DNA of 64,000 bases from Bacteroidota bacterium (GTDB lineage Bacteria > Bacteroidota > JABWAT01): contig JAKLJL010000003.1 in NCBI GenBank assembly GCA_023151185.1, positions 1-64,000 on the forward strand, given 5' to 3'. This document shows positions 15,027 through 24,441 of this stretch, piece after piece (the first letter of the stretch is position 1; the number at the start of each line of letters is the position of its first letter). The position numbers and the translations under genes were made by a program. The notes beneath the pieces were generated by a model. That model worked only from the letters and a program-made list of their open reading frames with translations. It had not been told where the DNA came from and searched no databases.

Positions 15027-16912
15027 GCGGCTGAGTCACCTTCGTCAGGTTTTTTCGGGTCATTCCGGAACTGTAAACGGTAAAGCTTCTGGTAATCCGG
15101 AGAGGTTTCAAGCAGGTCTTCATGCCGGCCGGTTGCCACAATTTCTCCTTTGCTGAGGACTACAATTTTGTCGGCATGGGTGATGGTCGACAGGCGGTGG
15201 GCAATAACCAGGACGGTCCGGTTTTTCATAAGCCGGTAAATGGCATCCTGAACCAGTTTTTCGGATTCAGTATCGAGGGCAGACGTTGCTTCATCCAGAA
15301 TCAGGACCGGCGGGTTTTTAAGAATGGCCCGGGCGATTGAGAGCCTTTGCTTCTGACCGCCGGAAAGTTTGACTCCGCGTTCACCGGTCACCGTATCGAG
15401 CCCGTGGTCCATTTTTTCAATAAATTCCCATGCATTGGCGCTTTTTGCGGCGGCAATGATGTCGTCATCGGTAACCTGGTCCATTCCGTAGCTGATATTG
15501 TACCGGATGGTTTCGTTAAACAGCACTGACTCCTGTGCTACAATTCCGATCTGTTTTCTAAGGGATTCCAGTGTGACCCGGCGGAGGTTTTTTCCGTCGA
15601 AGGTGATTTCACCGCCGTCCAGTTCATAGAACCGGGGAACCAGATCAACAATGGTGGTTTTTCCCGCCCCTGAGTGGCCGACAAATGCCACTGTTTCGCC
15701 CCGTTTAATGGTAAGATTGATGTTATGCAGAACAACCGGGTCTTCAGGGTTGTATCTGAACCTGACATTTTTGAATTCAATGGCAGCCTGAAGCGGCGGA
15801 ATTGCAACCGCATCGGGTGCTTCATAGACTTCGGGAGCTGCATCCAGGGTTTTGACGATCCGTTCAGCAGCAGCCATACCATTCTGAATCACGTTGTTCA
15901 CGTTGGTCAGTTCCTTCAGCGGCTGAAAAATGGTAATCATAAAAACCAGAAACCGGATAAAATCTTCTGCTTTCAGTCCGGAACCCAGATAAACCTGGGA
16001 ACCGCCATACCAGAGAAGGAAAACAAGAACCATGACAATGATGACTTCATTCAGCGGGGACGTGAGATGGGTCAGGCGTGTTGCCCTGAAATTAGCCCGG
16101 AAATAGCCTTTATTAGCTTCCTTCACCCGTTGTTCTTCACGGGTTTCGTTGGTAAAGGCCTTTACCACCCGGATGGCCATGAGCATTTCCTGAAAATAAT
16201 TAAACACTACACCGATCTGGGCAAAAACCCGGCGGCTTCTACGGCGGATGCTTTTCCCGATTTTCCAGATGGAAAAAGCAGAGAGGGGAATGACCGTCAG
16301 GGTGATCAGTGCCAGATGCCAGTCGATCAGGAACATGATGATAATGTTGACCAGAATCTGGAACGGTGCCAGCAGCATCCTGCCGAAACTGTTATTTATC
16401 ATCGAGTTCACGGCATTAACATCATTGAACACGATTGAGGTCATTTCGCCGGTGTTGTTCCGTTCAAAATAAGAGACCGGCAGTCTGACCAAAACCGCGG
16501 TCAGTTTATCCCGCATGAGCGTAATAATTTTCAGTTCGATGTAACTGAGCAGAATTTTCCGGTAGTACTCGATAATGTTTTTAAACAGGTACGAAAGGAA
16601 AATAACAATGCAAACCATTTTCAGGGTGTCGAACCGGTCATCCTGTACAATCAGGCTTTTCATGGCGGTGCTCAGCCGGTCATAAATTCCCTGCCCGCCA
16701 ATGAGTTTGGTGACCTGGTTTTCCTTATGGGAGGTTTCAACCGTGGTGGTTCCCGAAATTACATCCGGACTGAAAAGCTGCTGGATAAAATCAACCGATA
16801 CCCACAGGGAAACCGAGTTGAACAGGATGTAAAACATCGTCAGGACAAAGGAAAAGGCAATGTGTTTCCACCAGGGTTTGGCAAAGGAAAGAACTTTTAA
16901 ATAGAGGTCCAT
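15023..16912 (-). CDS. MsbA-like ABC exporter (fused membrane and ATPase domains)
   Basis: A 629-residue half-transporter. Six membrane helices span about residues 15-330, with a large extracytoplasmic loop near 45-85. The nucleotide-binding domain follows: Walker A GHSGAGKTT, Q-loop IVAQESVLFNET, signature LSGGQKQR, Walker B ILDEATSALD and a switch His (IAHRLST). It would act as a homodimer. Its place in a surface-glycan operon suggests it flips a lipid-linked glycan or lipid A-core. No separate Wzx-type flippase is present in the operon. It follows the upstream glycosyltransferase by 14 bases and overlaps the downstream one by 4. Confidence 0.92.
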   Translation of the reverse strand: MDLYLKVLSFAKPWWKHIAFSFVLTMFYILFNSVSLWVSVDFIQQLFSPDVISGTTTVETSHKENQVTKLIGGQGIYDRLSTAMKSLIVQDDRFDTLKMVCIVIFLSYLFKNIIEYYRKILLSYIELKIITLMRDKLTAVLVRLPVSYFERNNTGEMTSIVFNDVNAVNSMINNSFGRMLLAPFQILVNIIIMFLIDWHLALITLTVIPLSAFSIWKIGKSIRRRSRRVFAQIGVVFNYFQEMLMAIRVVKAFTNETREEQRVKEANKGYFRANFRATRLTHLTSPLNEVIIVMVLVFLLWYGGSQVYLGSGLKAEDFIRFLVFMITIFQPLKELTNVNNVIQNGMAAAERIVKTLDAAPEVYEAPDAVAIPPLQAAIEFKNVRFRYNPEDPVVLHNINLTIKRGETVAFVGHSGAGKTTIVDLVPRFYELDGGEITFDGKNLRRVTLESLRKQIGIVAQESVLFNETIRYNISYGMDQVTDDDIIAAAKSANAWEFIEKMDHGLDTVTGERGVKLSGGQKQRLSIARAILKNPPVLILDEATSALDTESEKLVQDAIYRLMKNRTVLVIAHRLSTITHADKIVVLSKGEIVATGRHEDLLETSPDYQKLYRLQFRNDPKKPDEGDSAA

Positions 16913-16926
16913 AGGCAGGTATTGTG

Positions 16927-18117
16927 TTAAACTTCTGTTTTGGATGCGTCACGGATGAACCCAATCATGGCTTCACCCCGTTTTTTCCAGAGGAATTTGC
17001 CGGCCGTTTCACGGGCAGATTTTCTGAATTTCCGGTTCAGACCCTGATCGGTAATTAACCGGACCAGGGCATCGGCGAGAGCTTCTTCGTTTTCAGGCGT
17101 GACCAGAAACCCTTCCATGCCGTCAGTCATAAAATCCCGGACAGCAGGCAGATCTGAAGCCACAACCGGGATTCCCATCGAAAGATAATCAAAAAATTTA
17201 TTCGGTGCGGTCAGGTACCGGTTATAAAAGGCATTTGTCAGCGGGATGACACCTGCAGACAACGTCCGGAGAAGCTGCTCAACTTCAGAAAAAGGAATCC
17301 AGCCGGTGATGGTGATTACTTTTTCCAGGTCCAGATTCCTGACCAGTTCTCTGACTGGCGAAATTTCGGCCTCATTCCTGCCGCCAATCAGCAGCAGCCG
17401 GAAGGCGACCTGTCTCTGAACCAGCAGTGAGGCTGCTTTCAGCAGGGTTTCCATCCCCTTTTTAAGCTGCAGGCTTCCGCTGTAGCCGATAACCGGCACT
17501 CCTTCTGGCAGGGCTCCCCGGTCCTCATGCAGCCTGACCAGTCCCGGCATGGCAGGATATACCGGAAGTCCGGGTAAAAATTTCCGGTACCAGGCTGCCT
17601 GAGAGTCCTGCAGACAGAGCAGGCCGGTAAGGTGTTTCAGATATCGGGATTCCAGCAGGTGATATTTTCTGGAATTTTTGGGGTTCAGATCCGGCTGAAG
17701 AGAAAGATCCAGATAAAAGTTATGGGGCTGGTAAAACACCGGAACCCCGGTTTTTTTTTTGAAGCGGGCCAGGTAAGGAAGCGCACCCGGATCCCGGGAA
17801 ATGACGGCGGTGAGGTTTTTTTTCAGATTCTCTTTTCTGAGAGATCTGAAAACCGACAGATAAAACCACTGGTTGGTTTTGATTCCCAGAATTCGTTTTT
17901 CGGGCATCAGAAACAGGCTCAACTGACCGGGAGGGTTGCAGTTGAACCGGCTGAACAGGTCATTTTCCGAAAAAACGGAATTCTTTTTCTGAACATAAAG
18001 GAGGGTTTCGGCACCGGCCTCTGCCAGCCCGATAGCATTGAACAGAGTGAAATTAACTGCCGGAAGGGATTCATCCATCCGGACTTTATTCACATAGGCT
18101 ACTCTGAGCTCAGTCAC
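16927..18117 (-). CDS. GT-B glycosyltransferase
   Basis: A 396-residue family 1/4-type glycosyltransferase. The N-terminal acceptor domain begins LRVAYVNKVRM; the donor domain has VIGYSGSLQLKKGMETLL, ITGWIPFSEVEQLL, FFDYLSMGIPVVASDLPA and DGMEGFLVTPENEEAL. The classical E-x7-E is replaced by a YLSMGIP-type segment, seen in many GT4 relatives. It overlaps the upstream sulfatase-like gene by 8 bases and lies 14 bases before the exporter gene. Donor and acceptor are unknown. Confidence 0.85.
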   Translation of the reverse strand: MTELRVAYVNKVRMDESLPAVNFTLFNAIGLAEAGAETLLYVQKKNSVFSENDLFSRFNCNPPGQLSLFLMPEKRILGIKTNQWFYLSVFRSLRKENLKKNLTAVISRDPGALPYLARFKKKTGVPVFYQPHNFYLDLSLQPDLNPKNSRKYHLLESRYLKHLTGLLCLQDSQAAWYRKFLPGLPVYPAMPGLVRLHEDRGALPEGVPVIGYSGSLQLKKGMETLLKAASLLVQRQVAFRLLLIGGRNEAEISPVRELVRNLDLEKVITITGWIPFSEVEQLLRTLSAGVIPLTNAFYNRYLTAPNKFFDYLSMGIPVVASDLPAVRDFMTDGMEGFLVTPENEEALADALVRLITDQGLNRKFRKSARETAGKFLWKKRGEAMIGFIRDASKTEV

Positions 18118-20074
18118 CGGAAGCTCCGGTAATCAGGCCGGTTTTACGGTTTTGAAGCATCCATTGTGTCGTCTGGAACATGGTAAGAACATAGTCTTTC
18201 ATCCGGTTTTTCACCTCCGGCAATTCATCAGCCAGATTGTTTTCATCCCGGGTTTTATACCGGTAGAGAAACTCCTTTCCAGAAGCATTCAGAATAAGGT
18301 AATACTCTTCATTCAGGCACCCGATATTGGTTCCGTTCGAAAAATAGGCATAGGGACGGGCATTCGTCTGAAGGTCGATCCCCAGAGTATTGTTAACATA
18401 GGGAAGATTTAAAAGTCCCATTGCGGTTGCGAAAACGTCAATCTGAAGGGCAAGTTTTTCATCTGTAACCGGTACGATATGATCGGGACGGAAAAAAATA
18501 AGCGGGGTTTGGTGGTAGCACAACGGAAGATCGTATTGCGGCTCTGCATTGAAGCCATGATCGGCAATCAGGATAAACAGGGTATTGGGAAACCAGGGTT
18601 CCTGCTGAACAGACTTGAAAAATTCCCGGATACTGAAATCCTGAAGCTGGAATCTCTGATCATCAAGGGTTGCCGCCGTTGGTTTGAACCCGGCAGGTTG
18701 TGCCAGAGCAGTTTTTTCATGTCCTGAAATGGTAAGGTAAGTGGCAAAAAAAGGTTTCCCCATCTGATGAAGGGTTTTGAGTTTCGGTAGCGACCAGGTA
18801 AACATGAAATGGTCGGTAACCCCCCATTTATTGAAAACTTCCTTTGCCGGATAATTGGCCTGACTGTAGACCGAATCGAATCCGTTGAAAGAAAGAAACC
18901 CGCCCATATTGTCAAAATCTTTTTTTCCTGTGCAGAAAAAGGCGGTTGAGTATCCCAGGTTTTTTAAAGTCAGCGGGAATCCGCCATAAGGGACTCCGTT
19001 CCCGATAGAGGCCTGCATCGGACGATTGCCCATAAGGGTGGGGAAGCCGGTCAGAGTGCCATAGATTCCGTTTCGGGTATGAACGCCGGTTGTAAACGTG
19101 TTGGGGAAAAACAGGGAGACCCCGGAAAGAGAATCCAGAAACGGCGTCAGGCCCCTGGGTGCCCGGGGATAATAACTGGTTTTCCAGGCCGTTTGACTTT
19201 CCATGATAATGAGAATCACATTATCAGGTTCTGAAACCAGGCCGGGTGTAACCCGGCGTGCAACCGGGCTTTCGGGAATGGGCGTTACCGTTAAGAACTT
19301 CTGTGCCTTTTTAATTGCAGTTTCATCATCGGTGTAGTCAACTACATAAATGTAATAAGAATCAACCAGATTGAAAACCGGGTTCAGGGCAAGCTGATTC
19401 ACAAAAGTAAAATCACAGAAGAAGGCATCGGCGGTGACGGCAGGTTTACCGTTGAAATCGTAATCCCCCCGCATTCCCAGGAAAAGCCCTGTAAATGAAA
19501 GCAGAAAAACAACTGATTTTCCAGTTCCCCTATACACGGGATCCGGATTTCTGAAACAGGACACTTCGATCCGGAGAATGAAATACCAGAATAAAAAACC
19601 GATCAGAAATCCGCTGATGATATAAGGCATAAAGGACCAGTCTGCCAGAAGAACCTCCAGCATAAGGCCCGGGTGGTCACTCCAGGTCAGGATATCATTG
19701 GAAAGCCTGCTGCCGTAATAATCGAAATATGGCGGATCTGAGATGGAAAATCCGATTACGAAAGCAAAGGCCACCATAAAAAAAATGCTGATAGACCTGA
19801 TCAGCCACCGGGGCTGAAGGCCGGCGAGCCAGGTACCGGTCAGAATCAGATACGGGAGAACTACCACCCCCGAAATGACCCGGGCATCAAAGGCCAGGCC
19901 GTGGTAGAAGGCGAAAATAAGAAATGGGGACGAGGTCCGATCAATCAGATTCAGGTTCATCACCAGGAGGAGCAGCCTGAATCCGGCAGAAAGGATCATT
20001 CCGCCGGTGAAAATCCAGAACAGGTACTGCAGCCATGGGGGAGTGAGACGGCGGAGGGATGAAAAAAAGATCAA
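18110..20074 (-). CDS. Membrane sulfatase/LtaS-like enzyme (phosphoglycerol or phosphoethanolamine transferase-like)
   Basis: A 654-residue protein with about five N-terminal membrane helices (residues about 15-215) followed by a periplasmic alkaline-phosphatase-fold domain. Visible motifs are NVILIIMES (metal Glu), the likely nucleophile Thr in TGVHTRNGIYG, TISGHEK, and ILIADHGFN (metal Asp-His). LtaS, OpgB and EptA-type members transfer phosphoglycerol or phosphoethanolamine to membrane or glycan acceptors. The absence of a formylglycine CxPxR motif argues against a true sulfatase. Its place between glycosyltransferases suggests it decorates the operon's glycan. It overlaps both neighbours (8 and 4 bases). 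Confidence 0.83.
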   Translation of the reverse strand: MIFFSSLRRLTPPWLQYLFWIFTGGMILSAGFRLLLLVMNLNLIDRTSSPFLIFAFYHGLAFDARVISGVVVLPYLILTGTWLAGLQPRWLIRSISIFFMVAFAFVIGFSISDPPYFDYYGSRLSNDILTWSDHPGLMLEVLLADWSFMPYIISGFLIGFLFWYFILRIEVSCFRNPDPVYRGTGKSVVFLLSFTGLFLGMRGDYDFNGKPAVTADAFFCDFTFVNQLALNPVFNLVDSYYIYVVDYTDDETAIKKAQKFLTVTPIPESPVARRVTPGLVSEPDNVILIIMESQTAWKTSYYPRAPRGLTPFLDSLSGVSLFFPNTFTTGVHTRNGIYGTLTGFPTLMGNRPMQASIGNGVPYGGFPLTLKNLGYSTAFFCTGKKDFDNMGGFLSFNGFDSVYSQANYPAKEVFNKWGVTDHFMFTWSLPKLKTLHQMGKPFFATYLTISGHEKTALAQPAGFKPTAATLDDQRFQLQDFSIREFFKSVQQEPWFPNTLFILIADHGFNAEPQYDLPLCYHQTPLIFFRPDHIVPVTDEKLALQIDVFATAMGLLNLPYVNNTLGIDLQTNARPYAYFSNGTNIGCLNEEYYLILNASGKEFLYRYKTRDENNLADELPEVKNRMKDYVLTMFQTTQWMLQNRKTGLITGASGD

Positions 20075-20991
20075 GAAATTCCTTTGGTTTTAAGTCGGAT
20101 CCAGCTTTTTACCCACCGCCTGAGGCTACGGGGCGATACAGAAGCTTTGCTCAGCCGGGCTGCAATATAAAAGTTTTCGAGAAATTTTTCATAATTCCGG
20201 CTGCTGAAGAAGGTGTGAGCCCCGATCATAAACACCTCGGCTTTGGCCCGGTTTTCAAGCGACCGGTACCTCTCGGGAAGAAAGCTGAGGCTGAAGATTT
20301 TATCCATTACCTTCACCCGGTCCAGGTGCATGACTTCGGTTTTCCGGCTGGTATTTTCGCCATGATACCGGTATAGGGTAAGCGGTTCGGGCAGATACCT
20401 GAAATTCATATCCATTGCGGCCATTCTGAGCCAGAGTTCATAATCCCCGCAGGTTTTAAAAGAAGGATCAAATCTGCCGGCATGCATGAAGCTTGATTTT
20501 TTTACCATGACTGCGCTGGGCATCAGCACATTTTTAACGGCCAGTTTTTTAAACAGGTTTTCACTGGTCAGAGACAGGGCCAAAGTGTGTTTGTCTGAAG
20601 CGTGATGCCGTTTGCCACCCGGGAAAAATTTGATCAGATCGGTAAAGACCAGGTCCAGAGACGGGTCTGCAGAAAACAGGGCAATTTGCTTTCTTACCTT
20701 TTCGGGCTCCCAGAGATCATCCTGGTCCAGAAAAGCCAGAAACTCCCCGCGGGCGGCTTCGGCTCCGGCATTCCGTGCAGAGGATACATCGCCGTTTTTC
20801 TGGCGGATCAGGGTTTTGGGTCCCGGCCAGTTTTCGGCAATTTCCATCGAACGGTCTGTTGATCCGTCATCCACAATAAGGGTCTCAAGGGTCTTGTATG
20901 TCTGAGAGGAAACACTGTCGAGGCAGGCCTGAAGATACTTTTCACCGTTGTAAACAGGAATGATTACCGAAACAAGGGGGCTTTCAATCAT
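20071..20991 (-). CDS. Family 2 glycosyltransferase
   Basis: A 306-residue GT-A enzyme. It opens VSVIIPVYNGEKYLQACL, has VDDGSTD for nucleotide binding, FLDQDDLW as the DxD-like metal site, and a later CGDYELWLRMAAM segment typical of GT2 enzymes of polysaccharide clusters. It adds an unidentified sugar on the cytoplasmic side. A basic C-terminus (RSLRRWVKSWIRLKTK) may bind the membrane surface. It follows the next gene upstream by 3 bases and overlaps the sulfatase-like gene by 4. Confidence 0.9.
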   Translation of the reverse strand: MIESPLVSVIIPVYNGEKYLQACLDSVSSQTYKTLETLIVDDGSTDRSMEIAENWPGPKTLIRQKNGDVSSARNAGAEAARGEFLAFLDQDDLWEPEKVRKQIALFSADPSLDLVFTDLIKFFPGGKRHHASDKHTLALSLTSENLFKKLAVKNVLMPSAVMVKKSSFMHAGRFDPSFKTCGDYELWLRMAAMDMNFRYLPEPLTLYRYHGENTSRKTEVMHLDRVKVMDKIFSLSFLPERYRSLENRAKAEVFMIGAHTFFSSRNYEKFLENFYIAARLSKASVSPRSLRRWVKSWIRLKTKGIS

Positions 20992-20994
20992 AAG

Positions 20995-22092
20995 TCAAAG
21001 AAATTTTCTGGTAAAACGGATCGCAGGTTGCAAAAACCGGAATTTTCGTTTGTTGTTGATACTGTACTGAATCCGGTTAAGAAAAATATTTTTTTTACGC
21101 AACAGTTTTTCAATTCCGGAGGTCTGTAAACCAGGACCTGCAAATTCCTGAACAGACCGAAGTCCATCCGGTTCTGGAAATCCAGGTGATGGTAAAGGCA
21201 AGTTGTTTTTTTTGGCTAAAAGATAGGTCCAGATTTCAAGGTGTTTAAGTGTGTAGGTCTCCCAGGACCAATTCTGAACGGCCTGCCTTCTTGATTTTTT
21301 TTGGACAGAAATAGTATTAAATATTGACTGAAGTTCATTTTCAGTGGTAAAAAAATATTCAATCTGGTCTTTTACATCCAAATGATAGCCTTGAGGTGTA
21401 GTGATTACCTTAACCCCAGCATACAAAGCATCTATAACGCCAATCTGCCCTTCATCAAGTCCTGGGTACAAGTAATAATCAAGGGCTGGGATCATCTCGG
21501 TGTAAATTTTGAGATCAAAATTTTCATGCCAGATTACCGAAAAACCGAGACGGTTCATTTTATCTACGACTTTTTCCCAGCCCCCTCCCATTATAACCCA
21601 CGAGAAGTCCTTGGGGGAGATTTTTTCAAGCAGATTCTCGATCAGATATTCTCTTTTTCTTCCGTCCGAATAAATTCTGGATGCGAGCCCAATAGTGGTG
21701 GGTTTTATCTGAATAATCTGATCATGTGCCGGATCAGCAAAGGCAAGTTTGGCTCTTGGGTTTCCTTCCTCTTCAATCAGCCTAAGGGTATCTTCAGACA
21801 TACAGATACCCATATCAGCCCCTGCTATCTGTTTTTTTAATTTTTCGGATTTGCCTTTTGAGTCCACATGAGTAATCATCAGGGTTTCGATTCCGGTTCG
21901 CTGGTGATCCGGCTTATAAAAAAAATAATGAATATGATGATTGACATCTGCATGAGGATCAGGCATCATTGAAATTGAAGCTTTATATCCGTTTGCAAGA
22001 AGGACTTCCTGCATTTTCAGAGCAAACTTTCCAAGGACCCATGAATGAACATCTTCGTAACTAACCAGGTGTATTTTAAAGTTCTTAGTCAT
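20995..22092 (-). CDS. Putative GT-B-like glycosyltransferase, no assigned family
   Basis: A 365-residue protein with a weak GT-B appearance: an N-terminal region opening IHLVSYEDVHSWVLGKFA, a central IMGGGWEKVVDKMNRLGF, and a donor-like segment YLYPGLDEGQIGVIDALYAGVKVITTP. The last residues are strongly basic (FRFLQPAIRFTRKFL). I do not recognise a defined CAZy family. Three Met codons lie close together; I prefer 22092, where ATGACTAA overlaps the methyltransferase stop. Bases 21000-24400, including this gene, are visibly more AT-rich than the flanking DNA, which fits recent acquisition. Confidence 0.65.
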   Translation of the reverse strand: MTKNFKIHLVSYEDVHSWVLGKFALKMQEVLLANGYKASISMMPDPHADVNHHIHYFFYKPDHQRTGIETLMITHVDSKGKSEKLKKQIAGADMGICMSEDTLRLIEEEGNPRAKLAFADPAHDQIIQIKPTTIGLASRIYSDGRKREYLIENLLEKISPKDFSWVIMGGGWEKVVDKMNRLGFSVIWHENFDLKIYTEMIPALDYYLYPGLDEGQIGVIDALYAGVKVITTPQGYHLDVKDQIEYFFTTENELQSIFNTISVQKKSRRQAVQNWSWETYTLKHLEIWTYLLAKKNNLPLPSPGFPEPDGLRSVQEFAGPGLQTSGIEKLLRKKNIFLNRIQYSINNKRKFRFLQPAIRFTRKFL

Positions 22093-22864
22093 GTGCTGCA
22101 TGTCCCGCAATCAGGCAACAATACCAGGTTTCAACGGTTGGTTTTTCTTTTGTCATCCAATGGTAACTTTTCCTTACCTCAAGTCCGCAGGCTTTAAGCA
22201 GAAAGTTCAATTCCGGCAAAAATAAATAGCGCATCCGGTGAAGTTCATTTATTTCACTTGTTTTGCCGTTTGATTTGTCTGTAATTAAAAGTGTAAAATT
22301 AACGTCAACAACATTTTCATCCGGAACAAGATTAGGTTCAGTAAACCTAATTATTCCAACTGCTTCATCTTCAAATCGCTTCATCCTGAATTGTGGTTTG
22401 TCTGACAGAACACCAGGGCCGTACCAGAAATCAAAAATAAAAATGCCATCAGGTTTCAGGCCAGTTTTAACGGTTTTGAAAGTGTTGATTAAATCTTGGT
22501 TTGCTATCTGGTAACTCATAACATGAAAAAGGGACAGGATAATGTCAGATTCAGGAAAACTTACCAGATTTCTGATGTCACCAACCTGAAATTTAAGTCT
22601 ATCGGCAACAGATTCAGGAAGAGATTTTTTCTTTTTTTCTGCTTCATCAATCATGGTCTGGCTTAAATCAAAGCCGTTAACCGTGAATCCCTTTTCAGCG
22701 AAATGAACTGCATGCCCCCCTGTACCACAACCTAATTCAGTAATGGATTCAGCCCCCTGGGTTTCCTCATGGATTAAGTCAAGAATATAACTGGTTTCTG
22801 CTGCATACTCTTTGTTTCTGTAAAGCAGGTTGTAATAATGAGAGTACAAATTAAATACACTCAT
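22085..22864 (-). CDS. Class I SAM-dependent methyltransferase
   Basis: A 259-residue enzyme with the SAM-binding motif ITELGCGTGGHAVHFAEKG, the acidic loop FDLSQTMIDEA, and IILSLFHVMSYQ as post-motif II. A C-terminal beta extension resembles small-molecule or sugar methyltransferases. Next to a PLP aminotransferase in a glycan operon, it probably methylates a sugar or amino-sugar precursor, though O- or N-methylation cannot be told apart. It overlaps the aminotransferase gene by 14 bases and the downstream gene by 8. Confidence 0.85.
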   Translation of the reverse strand: MSVFNLYSHYYNLLYRNKEYAAETSYILDLIHEETQGAESITELGCGTGGHAVHFAEKGFTVNGFDLSQTMIDEAEKKKKSLPESVADRLKFQVGDIRNLVSFPESDIILSLFHVMSYQIANQDLINTFKTVKTGLKPDGIFIFDFWYGPGVLSDKPQFRMKRFEDEAVGIIRFTEPNLVPDENVVDVNFTLLITDKSNGKTSEINELHRMRYLFLPELNFLLKACGLEVRKSYHWMTKEKPTVETWYCCLIAGHAAHD

Positions 22865-23984
22865 GAAGAATACCCAGAAATCGTTTTGCAGATTCTCTAA
22901 TTTGATCTTCAGTTAAAGAAAGGCCGCTGGGAAGGTAAAACCCCTTCTGGGCCATTTTTTCAGCAACAGGCATTTTTACTCCGCTGAATAACCCCATTTT
23001 TAAAAAAACAGGCTGCAGATGCATCGGGTAAAAAAATGGTCGGGTTCCCACCTTAACTTCAGTAAGTTTTCTCATGGCGGTTTCTGCAGACATCCCAGCA
23101 GACCCGGTCAGAATAACTCCGAAAACCCAGTAGATATTTTCGGCATAGTCAGTTTTGGGCAGCGGCAGGATCACCTTTTCCGTCCCACCCAGCAGATCCT
23201 GGTAAAGTGTTCCCATCCGTCGTTTCCGTTCCACAAACTCAGGTAACCTTTCAAGTTGGGCAAGGCCAAGTGCGGCCTGCATATTGGTCATCCTGAAATT
23301 CCATCCCAAATCTTCATGGTAAAACCGTTTTTCAGGAATGAAGCACAGGTTTCTGAGAGATCTGCATTTTTCTGCAAGTTCTTCGCTGTCGGTGACGATC
23401 ATGCCACCTTCACCTGTTGTGATGTGCTTGTTTGGATAAAAGCTGAACGTTGAAATATCACCGAAACTTCCACAGGGCTTTCCTTTGTAGGTTTGTCCGT
23501 GCATTTCGGCGGCATCTTCAATCACTTTCAATCCAAATTGCCTGGCGATTTCAAGAACAGGGTCCATGTCGACCGGTAATCCGTAAATATGGACAACCAG
23601 TATGGCTTTTGTTTTGCTGGTAATGGCTTGCTTTAGTAGGGATGGATCCATATTCCACGTACTGGGGTCAGAGTCAATTACGACCGGAGTTGCTCCGGCT
23701 CTGACAATGGCTGCAGCACAACTGATTATCGTAAACGCAGGCAGAATAACTTCATCTCCAGGTCCGATACCAAGCGCCTTAACGGCGGCATCAAGTGCCA
23801 CCGATCCGTTTGATACGGCAATCCCGTATTTTCTTCCTGCAGCAAAAGCAAATTTTTCTTCGAATTGTTTAATAAAAGGGCCTTCGGATGAAATCCAACC
23901 CGTATCAATGCATTCTGTCAGGTACTTTTTTTCATTTCCGTTGAGTAGGGGTTCATTAACCGGAATCGGATATAACTCGGGCAT
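22851..23984 (-). CDS. DegT/DnrJ/EryC1 sugar aminotransferase
   Basis: A 377-residue PLP-dependent enzyme. It opens with PVNEPLLNGNEKKYL and GWISSEGPFIKQFE, as perosamine synthase-like enzymes do. SFYPNKHITTGEGG contains the PLP-binding Lys, and VIEDAAEMHG the Asp that contacts the pyridine nitrogen. It converts a nucleotide-linked keto-sugar to an amino sugar, with glutamate as the usual donor. With the adjacent cupin and methyltransferase this makes a small module for a modified amino sugar. No matching dehydratase lies in the operon, so its substrate must be made elsewhere. Confidence 0.9.
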   Translation of the reverse strand: MPELYPIPVNEPLLNGNEKKYLTECIDTGWISSEGPFIKQFEEKFAFAAGRKYGIAVSNGSVALDAAVKALGIGPGDEVILPAFTIISCAAAIVRAGATPVVIDSDPSTWNMDPSLLKQAITSKTKAILVVHIYGLPVDMDPVLEIARQFGLKVIEDAAEMHGQTYKGKPCGSFGDISTFSFYPNKHITTGEGGMIVTDSEELAEKCRSLRNLCFIPEKRFYHEDLGWNFRMTNMQAALGLAQLERLPEFVERKRRMGTLYQDLLGGTEKVILPLPKTDYAENIYWVFGVILTGSAGMSAETAMRKLTEVKVGTRPFFYPMHLQPVFLKMGLFSGVKMPVAEKMAQKGFYLPSGLSLTEDQIRESAKRFLGILHECI

Positions 23985-23987
23985 TGA

Positions 23988-24416
23988 TCAGGCTTTCATG
24001 TTTATTGTGCGGATATCAGAGGAAAACCGGGTTTTATCCTGGTCACCTGCATAAGGGCCCTGTTTGACTTCAAACATTTCGAGTTCCTCAAGTACCTCGA
24101 AACCGTGTCCACCTTTAATCAAAAGGATCACATCATTTGCACCAAGGAGATAGCTTTCAAAGTAAATCTGGTCTTCATCAAAAAAATCAACCCGAAGCTT
24201 GCCTGACCTGATTAAAAGGACCTCTTGAGTGTAGTAAACTTCACGGGCTACAGAATTGTGAATGTGAGGCTGAATTTTTTTCCCTGCCGGATGCTTCATA
24301 AACGCCAATTGTTGAGACAGGTCATTCTCTGTAAAGAAGTGGATTCCGGGTTCAGAAAATCCGGCCCTAACTATAATTGCATACAGCTCATCATTCCGCT
24401 TTATCTGGAAAATCAT
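23988..24416 (-). CDS. Cupin-fold protein
   Basis: A 142-residue single-domain cupin: PAGKKIQPHIHNSVAREVYYTQEVLLIRSGK is the first conserved segment in outline (His-x-His at about 52-54), and LLIKGGHGFEVLEE the second, with a Gly-x-His. It may be a sugar 3,4-ketoisomerase or epimerase-like enzyme (FdtA/WxcM group) or a metal-binding accessory protein. Its position 3 bases upstream of the aminotransferase favours a role in making the amino sugar. The exact activity is not assignable from sequence alone. Confidence 0.7.
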   Translation of the reverse strand: MIFQIKRNDELYAIIVRAGFSEPGIHFFTENDLSQQLAFMKHPAGKKIQPHIHNSVAREVYYTQEVLLIRSGKLRVDFFDEDQIYFESYLLGANDVILLIKGGHGFEVLEELEMFEVKQGPYAGDQDKTRFSSDIRTINMKA

Positions 24417-24441
24417 CGGTTACTCTGTTTTTCTGGTTTTC

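Noticed and set aside
15674-16438. A 254-codon open frame antisense to the ABC exporter gene
   Set aside because: The exporter has all ATPase motifs on the opposite strand; the antisense frame has no domain and arises from codon bias.
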